Shown here: one piece after another, positions 49,601 to 62,440 of the stretch | Position numbering within the stretch: position 1 is the stretch's first letter | How the letters are laid out: every line of letters begins with the position of its first letter | DNA from: Cloeon dipterum | Taxonomy: Eukaryota > Arthropoda > Insecta > Ephemeroptera > Baetidae | Direction: 5' to 3' | DNA: 64,000 nt | Assembly (NCBI RefSeq): GCF_949628265.1 | Contig: NC_088786.1 | Location: 31,951,681-32,015,680 of the forward strand | Notes under the pieces: generated by a model | What the model was told of the DNA's origin: nothing | The model's input: the letters and a program-made list of their open reading frames with translations, nothing else | The model's database searches: none | Made by a program: the position numbers and the translations under genes

Positions 49601-52600
49601 CACGTCTCTTTAACAGGTCGCCTAAAGTCTAGCACTCGGTTGATGGTGTGCGTAAGCGTGGGCAGGAAGAACTTTCTTTTGTCTCATCGCCGCTATTGAA
49701 AAAAATCGATGGAATCTTTGCCATTTATCTCGGAGGTGTAGTTAAGCCATGCGTGCAGGCTGCTGCGGAAGGAAGCAGCGTGCAGGAGAGAGAGCGAGAA
49801 AGAAAGGAAGGAAAGCAGGACCGTAACCTCTCTATATCAGCGGACCAAGTCTATAAAGTTTTAAATTACGACATGAAATTTTACAGCCCTCTCTTTATGC
49901 CTCGGGTCTGCGCGTGTTTGTAGCGATACACGCACACGCGGCCGTAATTTATACGCGTTATTTTTAATACTCTATTGATTCCTGCGGGGCATCGGCAGTC
50001 CGAGCCGACTTCCGTCGCATCAGTCTACCCGCCCAACCGGCCGCGAATCCGCCCGCCCGGCCGCCCGGCCGCCCACCCTCGACGGATGGCACACGTCGCT
50101 TTGTTTTATGCTGTTCGGTTCGGCCGCTTTTACAGCTCCGCTCTTTTTACTGTGTTCCCAGTTCGCATCGCGCCTCGCACAGATTTGCCCCCGGAATATG
50201 CGCTCTCTCGCGGTTTAATTGAGCCAGATGGACGCTTTGTTTGCCTCTCCGAATTTTACGTCCCTCGTCGCTCCCGACACTTTGACGTCTGTGTTATTTG
50301 GGAGCTGAATTTCGAGCCGACTGCTGGCAAATAGGGAAATTGCGCATACCACCTTCTCAAACTGCGTCTATACTGGACCATTGAAAAAAAACTGAGCTGC
50401 GGAATATTTCTCTAGATCCTGTTTTAGTTTCAGCTGGGAATTCTGCACTTTCTCAACACTGCAGTCAGTTAATAAAAGGGGGAAAACGAGAAATTTCATT
50501 GAAGGCCACCAAGAGACAAAAATTTAAAACTATTTTAAAATTAGTGCACTGGTTAAAACCGTTTTTTACTCAGTTCTTACGGGTACAAAGTTCAACCTAG
50601 AGTCGTATACCAGTCACAGAAAATATTATAATGAATTTAGTGCGATTTTTAACACTTTAAAGATTTTATTTGACCGTGAAACATTAAATAATTATGTTAA
50701 ATGTTGGCAAAAATTCATCTGATTACAGAATTAAAGCAGTTTTTATATTAGTTTATTGATGGGACAAGCCATTAAAATAATATCTTGTAAATCTTGCACA
50801 AAAAATTGACTCGTAAAACACAGTAATAGTGAAAACCCCGGTTGGTCAAGAAATGCAACCCTGTTTAAAATAATTTTCTAAATTGTTAATTTTGCTCTAA
50901 TTTTATGTAGTAATATTATTAAAAAAGTTATCAAACATCCCTATTAATTTAAAAAAATTTCTCATGTTAGTGAAGTTTTAAATCTTATTTTTCTTTTTGC
51001 TTAAAGTCCTAGCAAAACACTTTCAAATTTTAATTTAACTAATCCTGTAACCATCCCTTGTAAATCAATTTAATGTATGATAAAAGGCCTCCCAATTTCC
51101 AATGCGCAAAAGAAAAAAGAGTCGGAAAAACGCCTGTGCTTTCCGTTGTGAATTTGACCCGATAAAGTTTTATTTTGCACAAAATCAGAATCACGAAATG
51201 GCGGGAAATCCTGCAAAAACAGTTTTTCTGAAAAAAATGGGATTTCCAAAAAAAATGCAGTGTTTTGCAAACCCTGATTAAAATACAAAATTTGAATTAG
51301 TGCTCATTACATTATAAATTAGGCTTACACAGTTTTGAAGCTTTCTCTCAAAATCATTTTTCATTCCTGACCAATTTGAATAAAATAAAAACGAACTTCA
51401 TCCTTGTTGCTTGACAATTTCCTTCATTAATTTCTCATTCCGACAAGTTTTACAACATGGAAAAGCAACCTCGAGAGTTGACATTTTAACGAAGACTTTT
51501 GAATAAGGTTGAGTTAATAAACTATACATAGAAGTTGCTCATGCTAGATTGAAATGCCGGACATATAGACGTTGTTATTAATTTCACTCGCGGAGGGATT
51601 GCATTTCATTGTTACTCACGAGAGCACGTAATAGAAAACAATGTAGAGGAAATTACTAGCGCATGTGAGCTGCGAGGCACGCACAGTCCTCACTCCTCAC
51701 GGATCTTCAATTGTGGAACAAGAAGAGAAAATTAGACTTGTTTAAAAGTTGCCGTTGGCGTTTCTTTGCACAATGTTAATTCAACTTTGAGTACAAATGC
51801 AATATTTAACGTCGGCAGCTGCGAGCATTTTAAGAACGGATTTTCGCAAAAGTTGTTTAAGAAGATTATTTATTCGGAAATGAAAAGCATAACTCGACGC
51901 ACTGTCTGCGGCCAAGTATGGCGACACACAATAACAGTCGCTGCGTTCTCTTTTAATTAAATTAACATTTTTCGGCCATATTCCAGCGGGGGTTTCCCGT
52001 AATTGCAAAAATGCGTGACAACAGTGCTAACACCCTCTGGAGATGACACCACTGTTGCATTTCGAAATGAGATGGCGAAGGAAAGAAATTGAATTCAAAC
52101 AGCACCCACTGAGACGGAGTGATAAGGCACGCGTTGTTTCATGGGAAAGCTTTTCGACTCTTTGATCCTTTTGAAGAAATCAAAAGAGAAAAGGAGAAGA
52201 GCTGCTATTTGAACCGCGAAATCTGCTTTGGGTAAATGTTTGGTTTGTCTTACAAACAAATATTATTTTTAAATCTAAATTGCTTTCCAAAAGGTGGAAA
52301 TCTCATTCAATTTCTCAACCGAGAGTTTCCCAAAAAGTGTCATACGCCGTTGGATACATCTCGACGTGACGAGAAGAAATCTGCCTAGAAAATATGGTCA
52401 AGCGCTGTTAATTTTGAGGAAAATTCACTATTTGTGTTCAAAGTCTCCAACAGATGGCGCCACCGTATAGTTACGATTTGTATGGCACTTTTCGCTGTGA
52501 TTTAAGAGTAAATCCTGCTGCTACATGCATTCAGCCCTATAAATGATTTCTTTTGATGTGATAAAATAAAAAAATGGTTCATCCAATCGCTGTAGAAACG

Positions 52601-55600
52601 AAATAGAATTTTTGGAAATTAAAAATCTTTGCTGACGTTTCTACGGTGATTTTCTGGACTGTTTTTTGTTACCAGAACATCAAAAGAATAAAAAATTTGA
52701 AGCGCAGAATGCACAGCAGCAGGATTGAGTCTGAAATCGTAGCGGAAGCGTGCTTTAAAATCGAAAGTAACCGCTGGCGCCATCTATAGGCAGCTTCTGA
52801 CACTTACTTAGAGGCTTTCGCAACTGGTGAATTGACAATTTTTTACTGTAGCTAAGTCTCCTTTAAATTATTTTATTTGTTAAAATTAACCTCTGACTGC
52901 AGAAGCCAACAATTCTAATAAATTTCAATTGTTGTCCAGCCCAAGATGTTGCCCAGATTGATATCTACTTTAAAGAGAAAGCAGCAATATGTATTTCCCC
53001 TTTTGAGCAATAATTTTCATTTCCCTGTTGAGTGTTATAATTAAATTCGATTTTTCTGGTCCTCTATTCGTTTTTGTTTGATTCTCCGAGGTAAGAGTGG
53101 TGCATTGAATAACAAACTCTCAGAATTCAATCAACACGATCGGATTGAGCGCAGACGCTAGTTAATGAAGTTTCCCTGTTAGGAGCGCCACTAACAACCG
53201 CAGTCGCAGCCTTTTCATTTCGCCAGCGTCAAAGGCAGACGCGAGTGCAACCAATTTTTTTAGTTGAAAATAACTCGATGCTGCATGGGCGTGGAAATAA
53301 AAATCCAATTTCCCGTTTAACAAAGCGAGAGCGCGGAAATCCTACCTCAGGGGCGAGAATTAAAAAGGGACCGTCATCCAGCGCAGCAACGACCTAAAAG
53401 CTTTTCAACTCCACTTATGGAAAAAGAGAAGTGAATAAGAGAGAACCGCGCGCGCATCATCTTCAATAGAAAGATACCGCTCAGCCGGGCGGGCGGGCGA
53501 GCGAGCGAAGGGGCGAAAGGACGAAATGAGCAAAAGAGAACGACGAGCGCGTGGGCCCTCTTGGACGAAAAAAATGGCACATACCCAATAAAGCGTCTCC
53601 ATTTGTAGCCAATTATGTGCGGCGCCAAAATCGACGAACGCGCAAGGGAAGACAAAGCGAATAGAGAGACAAGTAATGGAGTTAGACGGCTTAACTGCGC
53701 CCGACAAAATAATACGTTTGTCTGACGAGGCCCGACGCCCGAAATTGGCCATAAAATTATTGCTGGATTACGCCCAACCATCAAGCACGGCCGCGCCTGA
53801 GTGATTTACTCGCATGCGAAACAAACAACCACCGAAACACTGCCTGTGCGCCGGTCTTCTCGATTTATTTCCAATTCATGGAAAGCGAGTGGATTATATA
53901 CGTGATATATACGACGGTACATGTTGAAATTTTCATCCCAATATTTATGACAGGGCAGAATAAAGTACATCACTCAATGGTGAAAATTTCTAGTAGTTAT
54001 TATATATGTTTTGATTTTAAATAAATAATGTAGAGTTTTTGTTGTTGAAAATTTGATATTTTTTGTTCGATTTTCCAATTTAAAAAAGAGCTCTAAAAGT
54101 CTCAATCTTTTGTTTACAAAATAAATAATTAAACCTTTAGAAGCCTGTTACTTTTGGAATAGTAATTTAACTGTAGATAAATTAAAAACGGAATTTTTCT
54201 CGTTGGAAATGTCGAGTTTTATTTTTTAATAATAATATGGAACTAGTTTCGGTTACAGCCCTAATTACGATTCATTTTATTCCCAGCCCATCGAAAATAG
54301 AATTAATTTTGGTCAAAATGTTAAACATGAAAGAGTCTAATTAAATTATTTCGTTCACTTTTAGACTCGTTTCGACCTCCCCTGATCAGCTGAGGGGTGT
54401 TTACACTACACCTGAAAACTGCTATATTACAACCCTTGTTGAAATAAAAAAACTTATAGCGCTGGAATTTTTATTCTTAATGTACTCTTTTTAATTTTTA
54501 AAAACAGTAAGGAGTTGTAATTTAGAGTGAGATGTTGAAATTTTAAAATATTTTCAAGCCCTGAGAGAGCATGTTTAAGTAGCACATTTTTCCTATCAAA
54601 ATTGTAGCCATCAATCAAAATTAATTAGGATTTTTTATGAGAAAGCTAAAGCCTAGTCTACTGGACGATTTCTACGAGGACAAGTACAAATTTTAACGTA
54701 ACTTTACATTGTCCGTCCTCCTCGAGTGAATTTCCTCAACAACAACCACGAAAGTAATTTAATTATTTAATTATTAGTTGTTTGTTTTACTAAACTTCTC
54801 CGTCTAGATGCGGCGGAATTGAGCAATTGACGGAGGCAACTGGGGACACTGGTCAGGCAAACCAGCCAAGCGGTCGGCGGCCAGCACTGGTGATAAATCA
54901 GTGTCAGCCACATAACACACACGCGCGCGCTGATGCTCTGGCGTCTATACTCTCTTTGTACAAAGGCCGCTTTACAACAGACGCACGCACATTCCACTGA
55001 GCACAATCGAGCTAAATTATCAGGGGTTTACTTCGCAAACGGTATGTTAGGTGACTGAGACCCCAACGATTGATGGCGCTTTTTCTGCAGTTAAAAAGCA
55101 GGTCTGCATTCAAGCGGCAACATATATGTATAGGTTAAAAACGTTGTCACGTACCTTTCAAAACTTTAACGCAGTCAGTGTTGTTGGGATAGTTATTGGG
55201 GTAGTTAGGCGAGTAGAACTCCTTCTTGTCTGGTGCACCAAAAGAAAAGTTGTGGCACACAGGTGACGTCGAGGAGCCTTCGATGCTCACGTCCTCCTCT
55301 CCTGAGAGGGTGAGCGACGCCGCCGTCACCGCCGGCCGCTGCAGCGCCAGAGCAGCGTCAACCGCCTCGAAAGGCAACACGAGCGATGACGAGCCTGCAA
55401 AAGGCAAAAGTGAGTAAGTTTGGAATTACGTAATTATTTAGAAAATTATAAGTTAGAAAATTCCTGTTGTAAATTTTGCACATGTGAACAATTCGTATAT
55501 TACAGCTATTAAAATTCAAAGTTCGTGTATCATTTTGTATTCTTTATATCATATACTCGACACAGTCAACACTCAAATTCAATTTCATAGCTTGAACCAC

Positions 55601-58600
55601 ATTTGGATGATAAATTTTAAAATTTAAATTTGTTATCATTAAAATTTATTAGATATTTGTCATAAATGTTTAATAAAGATTTTTTTTTGTTTATATTAGG
55701 AACAAATTCCTGTAGCAAAATGTTTGCGAATCTGTACCATGAATTAACATGTATTAAAAACTATTAATACTTATGTTGAGAACCTTCAAAGGCATGAAGT
55801 TATCGTGTAAATTTTACGTGAATGCAATTTTGGATATGAATTACCTCTGCTGCCTTGTAATTTTCCAAAATAATAGCACAACTTCCCGCTATATCGTTTA
55901 TATCGTAATTATTTAGGCTTTGAAATGGGGCTACAATGACTGCGATTTGATGGCTACAGAGCGTAAAAAATATCATATATAAAATCAGAAATTGAAAAAT
56001 TTGCAAATAGACTAAAACATCTAATCCTAAGAGTTTCCTTGAAAGACATATTGTAAAATATTTTATATTTCGGACACTTTATAGGCAGGGTTCGCTAATT
56101 TTGAAATGCGCAAAAATGCACCACTGGTTTTTGCGAAAAAACTAGCTAGAAAATCCTACCAGCTTTGGGGTTTTCCACATTTAACCCAAAAAAGTCATAC
56201 TTCGCGCCGAAAGAGTCAGAAATTTTGTAAAATTACTAAGATCGAGAGTTAAAATTTTCGGTCTTTTGGTGAAACTATACTGGATTTTAATACTGATTCT
56301 GTAAAATCCCCAATTTTTGATCATCCATCAAGGGAATTTTAGACCTTCCATAAGAATGCATGAGTTTCGGAAAAATGCACAAAATTGCAGAAAAAAACAT
56401 AAAAACGGTTCTTTGCAATGCAGTGGGTGATGGGTGTTTCCGGGAAAATGCGGGTTTTTGCGAACCCTCGTGATTATAGGAAATTAACCCAACCTTGTCA
56501 CCTCCCACCCTTTTAATTTGATTATATTTATTGGCTTTCAAAGAGTATTTTGCCAAAATTATAATTTTTTAATTTTGCTCTGTTCACAATTTTATGGGTT
56601 AAATTTCTAGTAGATTCATTTTACAAACTTCTCGCACCGAAAATGGCCAGCAAATATTGTGAATCACACACTCGGATGCAAATAACGCAATTAGTCTCTC
56701 GATAACTCACCTTCCTTAATGACAATTATAAATTTAAGTTTAAATTAAAACAGCATGACTGTAATACACAATTTTGATGAATAATAATCCTGACATAACA
56801 TCAACTTTGTTTTGCTCGAGGTACGTTTCCTATGACACATTTACAAAATTCTCCTAGCTCATATTTTTGTTTTTTTAGTTTTGGGCACGAAACAAAGGTC
56901 AAAAGGAGTGTCAGTAGTCAGTAAAGGATTGTCAGTTGGCTGAAACGAGGTTCACGTGCGTGGCCATGCATTATTACGAATTTAGCAGCTAACTGCGAAA
57001 TATGTGCTCCCGAGAGTGCCCCCGCGTGCGAATATTTGTCATTTTGTGCGCCCCCTCGCTCTCTCGCTCGCTCGCTCGCACGCCGCCACTTTGTTACTTT
57101 TTACACGCTCGTCTGTCTCGCTTTTTGCAACAGCAGGCTAACCAGATTATGATTGATTGGCGCGCGCCCCACAAAGGGGGTGGCTCTTCAGCACGCGAAA
57201 GTCCCTTAAATCGCGAGCGAAAGGAGGAAGCAAACGGCGAGTAATAAAATTGCTCCTTTCACGAGCGCACAAAGCGAAGAGAGAGCAGGCAAAATAATAA
57301 TTTCCACGCCGAGCGCAGCAGCAGCAGCGATCGCAGGGAAACGCGCTCTGATAAGGTTGAAGCCCTTTTAACCAAAGTAATTTATAACGAAACTTGATTA
57401 CCATTAGGTGACAATTCATCACGGTCACTTGGCTCTTTTGTTTTACCGTTTGAGTAAGTAGATTAGGTTGAAATTACCAGAGTGGAACGGAAAAACAATT
57501 AGCTGCACTCACAGACAGATTTACACGGAAAAAACCAGTTCATTGTGGGCAAAATTTTATTCGATTTAATAAGTGCGTTTGAAAAAATACTGAAAATTTC
57601 AAAACTGATTTAAAAATGAAGTCTATGTTCAATTTAGGTTCATGATAAAATAAATCGACCGATGGGTCATTTGGACATTCACCAAGCAAAAAACTAAGGA
57701 TTTTGTTCTGGGCTCTGTAGCTTTTGTTAAAAATTTTAGGAAACTCCACTCTTTCTAATTTTAAATTTCATATTTATGCTTTAATATGGAAAATATCTTG
57801 CATATATATTTTAGTGTATCCATGATATCAAATTATTTTTAAAACAAATTAATTTAAAAATTCAGATTAAAAATATGACAAAAATGGAGCTATGAAAATT
57901 TGGACAATTCGTCAAATTGTCTACAGCTATTAACGAGTTATTAGTGTTTTCATGGAAAAGGGCTAAACCCTAGGGGTTTTCTGTAACATCATAAATGACA
58001 CACCAACAAATTTCGATTTGTCTCGTCAAATAGAGCCAACATACAAAATCATCATGATTGAACTGGCTTCTGTATTAATAGATTTTCAAACAATTCCCAT
58101 GAATACCTTTAGAGGTTCATAGCATAATTTGTAAAATTTACCTGCTTTTTTAGCTTCTTTGAGAGCTGACAGTGAAAGCTATAAATGACAGTGTTCTACA
58201 TGCTTTAGAACGTTCGAATTTCTTACTTTTACACAGTTTTTCTCGGGCAAATTCCATTCGGACAAATTACGCGTCCCCTTAATTACATTTATCACAGAAT
58301 CAAGAAACTCACCACGCAAACTAAATCGCAGAATCCTAAGAGTATTTTTGTATTGTTTAATTTTAACATTCAAACAATCCTCATTTCTATCTGCTGGTTT
58401 CCTCGTTTAAATAATAATAATGGAATGCAGAATCATCAAATGGCTGACAAACTGTTGAAAACCAACTTATAAAAGCGGAATTTCGCTGGGGGTGCTGAAC
58501 TCTTGTTATAGAGAGTCGAAATGCACGCAAGTTTCGATTTCTGTGAGGGCCGGAACTCAATTACGATCTCCGTGAAATTCGCCCGTGTGTCCCCAGCGCG

Positions 58601-60093
58601 GGACATATAATCTAGTTAAATCTTCAGCTGGGGTTGGCAATTTTCAGTCCGCCGCGCCGCACATCAACCCTTGCGCACAGAGCATGGACAAACAATAGAA
58701 GCCCGCGAGGCACGCATTTACCCGTGCCGAGCCTGCACGAAATTTGCAATATTTATTTAGCATTTGGTTCATTCTGTACGCACTCTAGATCAGCCTTCGA
58801 TATTCTTCCGCTGGAGCTGAGGAAAGTTTTCCGGTTGCTAAAGGAGCAGAAAAATTACGAGGAAAGTCGAATGGTAAGTAAGTTATCGCCGACGCTGAGC
58901 CAACAAATAGAAAATACAACAAAATTTCGCGATTTACGACACGCTTTCCGCAAAACTTCCGCTCGTAAAGCCACTTCGGCGAGGCAGCATTCTCGGCTTT
59001 TTGGTGAATCGGAGAACGAGTGGAGACGACAAACAAAAAAGTCCCAACATATATATAAGTAAAATTTGTATGCAGAGCAGCTCTTTCCTCGACATGAAGG
59101 CAGATGGGTGGAGTGCGGGGGGGGGGGTTCCATTTTGGAAAATCAACCAGGAAATGAAACGGCGGCTGTCTCGCTGCGACAGAGGTCCTGATCAAATATG
59201 TATGTTCCGTGCGAGCCCACACACACGGACGGATGGACAGAGACTGCTCTGAGCACATCAAATATCAAAGGAGAATGAAACCTTTGAGGGATGCGAACGA
59301 GAATGAATACAAGTAGCTTGGCTAAATATGTGAGCACAGGTGAACGTGGACTTGATACAATTATTCGTCTGCTTTGTATTTCATGATGGGGTCCAGCGAT
59401 AATTTATGATGTTTAGTTTGGTTTTTAATATATTATTTACGATCGATTCAGGATATTTGGTTCCAAATTTAACAGCTAACTCACTATTGATAGAAAAAGA
59501 AGAGAAATTTTGGGACAAAGAATAGTTTAAAAACCAAAAATGAACGGTGGAATTTTCCTAGGGGAAAATTGCTGCTTGAATTTCTGACCACTCTTTGGTC
59601 ACAAAAATCCTGCTTCATGATTCCCATTAAGACTGTAGATTTCTTTTTTGAGTCTACAATCAATATAGTAATGCGACATCAAATGAGTACTGACAATGAG
59701 CCATGAAATATTAAGCCAAATGTGTCTTTTTGAAACATTTTAAAATGTTTTTTTAGATGTTACATAGAAGGAATCGTCATTAAATCATATTAATTTACAG
59801 TTAATTCTTCAAAATAAAAATGATTTTGGGCACTTTCAGTAAAGAAACATTTTAAAATAAAATAAATTTATAATTCAGAGCTCGTTCAAAAATCCGAAAG
59901 AAATCAGAAACAAAGAGAGAAAAGGACAATTTCTGTTGTATTTAACGGGTAATCAGCGTGTTCATGTCATGGAATGGACGGGACTTGTTTCGTACATCTC
60001 TGTTGAAGAGAAGGAAAGGCAGAAAGGGTGAATTTATTTACTCACCATGCGCTAGCTGAGCAAACAGCGCGAGGACCGCCAAAATGCAAACTG
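37687..60093 (-). CDS. Neto: Neto (neuropilin and tolloid-like) glutamate receptor auxiliary protein, 5' incomplete
   Basis: Single-pass membrane protein. Neto proteins associate with kainate-type ionotropic glutamate receptors, and in Drosophila they are needed for receptor clustering at the neuromuscular junction. Eight exons placed: 60046-60093, 55155-55394, 44692-44952, 43509-43669, 42541-42784, 40864-40973, 40582-40719 and 37687-38358, all phase-consistent. In order they encode the end of a signal peptide (VCILAVLALFAQLAHG), CUB1 with four Cys and the calcium-site residues EPSEDCRYDYLEVRDG and SDENIEYSGF, CUB2 with four Cys, and an LDLa module with six Cys (CDSDEFDCEDNTC...DEDEC). A transmembrane helix (IIIILVIFTLILSGMCFAFV) and a Ser/Pro/Ala-rich cytoplasmic tail follow. 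CUB1 is split by a 10.2-kb intron. The start codon exon lies above 60093 and was not found. The final TGA overlaps a consensus donor, so another C-terminus may exist. Confidence 0.95.
38440..38714. mobile_element. hAT-type MITE, copy 2 (275 bp) with 8-bp TSD
   Basis: Perfect 8-bp duplications GGAATAAA at 38432-38439 and 38715-38722. Termini are CAGTGGGGACCAGAT and ATCTGGACCCCGCTG. It is nearly identical to 11069-11346 in the same orientation. It sits in the Neto intron, starting 82 bp from the acceptor of the cytoplasmic-tail exon. Confidence 0.93.
39011..39442 (-). pseudogene. 5'-truncated non-LTR retrotransposon reverse transcriptase remnant
   Basis: About 143 open codons resemble the C-terminal end of LINE ORF2 proteins after the polymerase core: a KITDRRKLHVLTQTHKILYN helix, a P-x-R segment, RSRAHRLRLLAPRVN, then CYRHWNSLSP and a charged terminal helix. 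The polymerase catalytic region is absent. It lies within a Neto intron. The clade cannot be set by eye (Jockey/CR1-like is possible). It is an inactive fragment. Confidence 0.65.
40508..40528 (+). repeat. (CGA)7 microsatellite
   Basis: Seven CGA units in the Neto intron, about 55 bp beyond the donor of the transmembrane exon. Confidence 0.9.
41101..41139 (+). repeat. Two-copy tandem duplication (about 19-20 bp)
   Basis: TTTTTAAAGCTAGTAAT occurs twice in tandem within a Neto intron. Confidence 0.75.
47515..47956 (-). CDS. Candidate nested gene with signal-peptide-like N-terminus
   Basis: Inside the large Neto intron, on the same strand. An upstream open segment ends WKEDDEQ at 47956 next to a GTAAGT donor. 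After an 81-bp intron, an acceptor with a pyrimidine tract (CTCTTCTCTTTTGATGCAG) opens an exon at 47874. Its ATG at 47863-47865 begins a hydrophobic leader, MQQWMLCVLIFLFIVRC. From this ATG, 116 codons run to TAA at 47515. The rest is basic with dibasic-like sites but no family I know. The upstream segment is open in the same frame, so translation could also start further up. Phase does not allow it as a Neto cassette exon. It could be a neuropeptide-like secreted product, a noncoding RNA or chance. Confidence 0.3.
52434..52803. mobile_element. Fold-back (imperfect palindrome) element
   Basis: Arms are diverged reverse complements centred at about 52618: AGATGGCGCCA (52452-52462) with TGGCGCCATCT (52775-52785), AATCCTGCTGCT near 52512 with its complement near 52720, and GTAGAAACG (52592-52600) with CGTTTCTAC (52636-52644). 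The outer ends and any target duplication are not clear. It is noncoding. Confidence 0.75.
56086..56472. mobile_element. Second hAT-like MITE family member
   Basis: The left end is CAGGGTTCGC and the right end is GCGAACCCTCGTG, inverted apart from three extra bases. Flanks are TTTATAGG (56078-56085) and ATTATAGG (56473-56480), an 8-bp duplication with one mismatch. CAGGG termini with 8-bp duplications fit hAT. It lies in the 4.65-kb Neto intron. Confidence 0.65.
57890..58130 (+). repeat. Diverged dispersed repeat, copy 1
   Basis: Shares TCGATTTGTCTCGTCAA (58013-58029) and, further on, GATTGAA...CTGGCTTC in the same order with 62110-62440. Confidence 0.45.
59117..59127 (+). repeat. Poly-G tract
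   Basis: Eleven consecutive G in an otherwise AT-rich intron. Confidence 0.9.
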
Positions 60094-60828
60094 CTGAAAC
60101 AAAGAGAAGCCGGGATTAGCGGGCTGCCGCTGTTTAGACTGCTTTCGAGAGGTTAATAATGCCATTACGGCCGAGGAGGAACGAGCGAATAAAGAATAAG
60201 TGCGCCGAGCGAGTCGAGGGAAAACGCTGCCAAGCAGCAGATTCCACCGTGCCTGCTAACGACACTAGCAGATTGCTGCAGACGGTCCTAATTTATTCAG
60301 ACGAACGACACCAGGCCGAGAAATGAGAGAGCAAAAAAGTGAGTGAAAAGTTGCGACTGATGCATCAGCAGTTCGTACCCGCCGCCGCACTGATTAATGC
60401 GCTCTCGTTTTGCGGTCCCTCCTAAAAGAGGACGGACCGTTCTTTCACGCTCAATTTTTAGAAATCTTGATTGCACTGATGACACTGTGGTATACAGTAG
60501 CAAAAATTTAAATAATCTCGAGCCCTGCAGAATGAATAATACTCGAACTTGTTCTCGTTGGTTAATTTTATTATTTATTTTATTAGACACCAACGGTGTA
60601 CAACACAGAGTACATTATATAACGATATTATTTAACTGCAATTTCTTATATTTAGCAGCTTGAAATAAGGTAGTTGTATTATTTTTACAATTGAGGAAAT
60701 GCTACATGTCTATACAGATTTCATCGCAGAATTGGCAAACACAATTAGCAGAAACATCTAGATGAAAACGTTCTCGTTGGTTAAAAGATGACAAAAACTT
60801 GTATGGGTTTCAAATTCATTGCATTGTT

Positions 60829-60950
60829 AAGGCATATTCTAAGGAGTTTCAAGGTAATGAGAGGTATTTTGAGCTTTTCAGGGATCTATTCTGGCTGCCC
60901 AATGAATGTGATGAGAAATAGGTGGTTAATTTAGTGACTCAAATGCTCAA
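60829..60950 (+). repeat. Dispersed repeat, copy 2
   Basis: Colinear with 10651-10770 in the same orientation, with small indels. Confidence 0.6.
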
Positions 60951-62109
60951 ATAACTCAAAAAATTATTTCTCATGAATAGGGTGCTATTTATATAGGGCT
61001 TAAAAGTGCCAAGGCTTAGAACAATTTCAATTTTAACTATATTCTACAGATGTGCCCTAATTGATTGTGACGCCTTCACGTCATTCCCAAGCTCCTTTGA
61101 GCTATTTCAAACAAATATATTGCCAATTTAGTTTAAATAAATTAAACTTTCTCCAAAAATCGAAGTTTTAAACATATAAAAGCTGTTTAAAATTATGAAG
61201 ACCATTTCGTTGTCCCGCCGTACGTATCCGACAAAGTGTGGTGGATTTTTAGCACCCTTTTGGAGGCGTTTGATGGTCTAGCTCTTTAATATGCTTAAAT
61301 GCGCTGCTGTCCCGAGCAAAATTCGCAAAAACCGCAGCTTTTGGGCTTGCGTGGCAAAACCTCAGAGACCACGCGCGTCTCGCGCTCGTATAACTCGAAT
61401 CTACGGTGCAGATTAGGTGTTAAAATAGTTAAGCCGAGAGAGAGAGGCACTGAGCGCAGGACGGAAGACTGAACTGGCGGAACGAAATTCATTGAGCGTT
61501 AATTACTTCTCGAGCCTTTTGCCAAGAAGGCCAGTGCACCCGCTGATAATTGCAGGAGTGGATGTTCGAACTTTTTCAATGCTTTTTCCGCTGGTTGTTG
61601 GATGAAATTCAACTTCCTGGATGAGAAGTTGAGCAATCTGCAGAAAAATTCTACCTCACGAATATCGCAAGAGAGGAAGAAAGCCGTATTATCAACATCA
61701 AGCCAAGAGAAAATTATTGAAAGCATGCAGTTTTAAAGAAAAACGGTAATTAAAAAGTGCAATTTACAGAAAATCAATTTTATCTGAAAATTAGGTCGAA
61801 GCTAAAATATATATCTGTAAATTTATGAGAAAATCGGCTTTAATTCAAAGAAGTGAATTCTGTCTTCTCTCAGAATATCAAGATTTATTTCGCTAACAAG
61901 GAAACTCTTGGGATTCAACGATACAGTCAAAACCATTGAATTCATGTAACATTTCCTGATATGAACCACTTACAGTGGTAGCAATGTTTCAATACGACAA
62001 TTTAAACGATTTTTAAGAATAAAAATTGATTTTAAAATATAGCTTTTGTTAATTTGAGCTGAAATTTAGCTTACATAACAACATTGTTCAACAAATTAAA
62101 TCAATTGGT

Positions 62110-62440
62110 GACAACAAAAATGGAGCTACATGAACATGACCCGATAGTCATATCAGAATGATTGATCACATTTTCTTGAACTTTGATGAGCTATGCTTTG
62201 AGCTATTTGCGAAATTCCATTTCCACGGAAAGTCAGGAGAGTCAAAAATAGCCCACCGATCGATTTGTCTCGTCAAGTTGTCTGTCTATCAAATATCACC
62301 ACGATTGAATGAAAACTGGCTTCACAAGTCTATTTTGAATGGTTTCTCATGCGTAAATCCCATAAGGATTTTTACATTCGGAGCTCCATAGCTCGCGCAA
62401 ACCCCGTAGAATCAGAATTTTCCCCTGGAATAATATCATA
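62110..62440 (+). repeat. Diverged dispersed repeat, copy 2
   Basis: Matches 57890-58130 in short ordered blocks, including TCGATTTGTCTCGTCAA at 62261-62277. Confidence 0.45.

Larger units (their letters stand above)
44953..55154. other. 10.2-kb Neto intron splitting CUB1
   Basis: Mostly AT-rich. It contains GC-rich islands near 45.7-46.3, 47.6-48.1, 49.9-50.3 and 53.1-53.8 kb, a fold-back element (52434-52803), a weak hAT-like relic near 51.08-51.28 kb (right end TTTTGCAAACCCTG) and a candidate nested reading frame (47515-47865). No other gene is supported. Confidence 0.5.

Noticed and set aside
49975-50334. 119-codon plus-strand open frame in a GC-rich island
   Set aside because: Pro/Arg-rich translation of CCGCCCGG-type repeats with no domain; likely chance.
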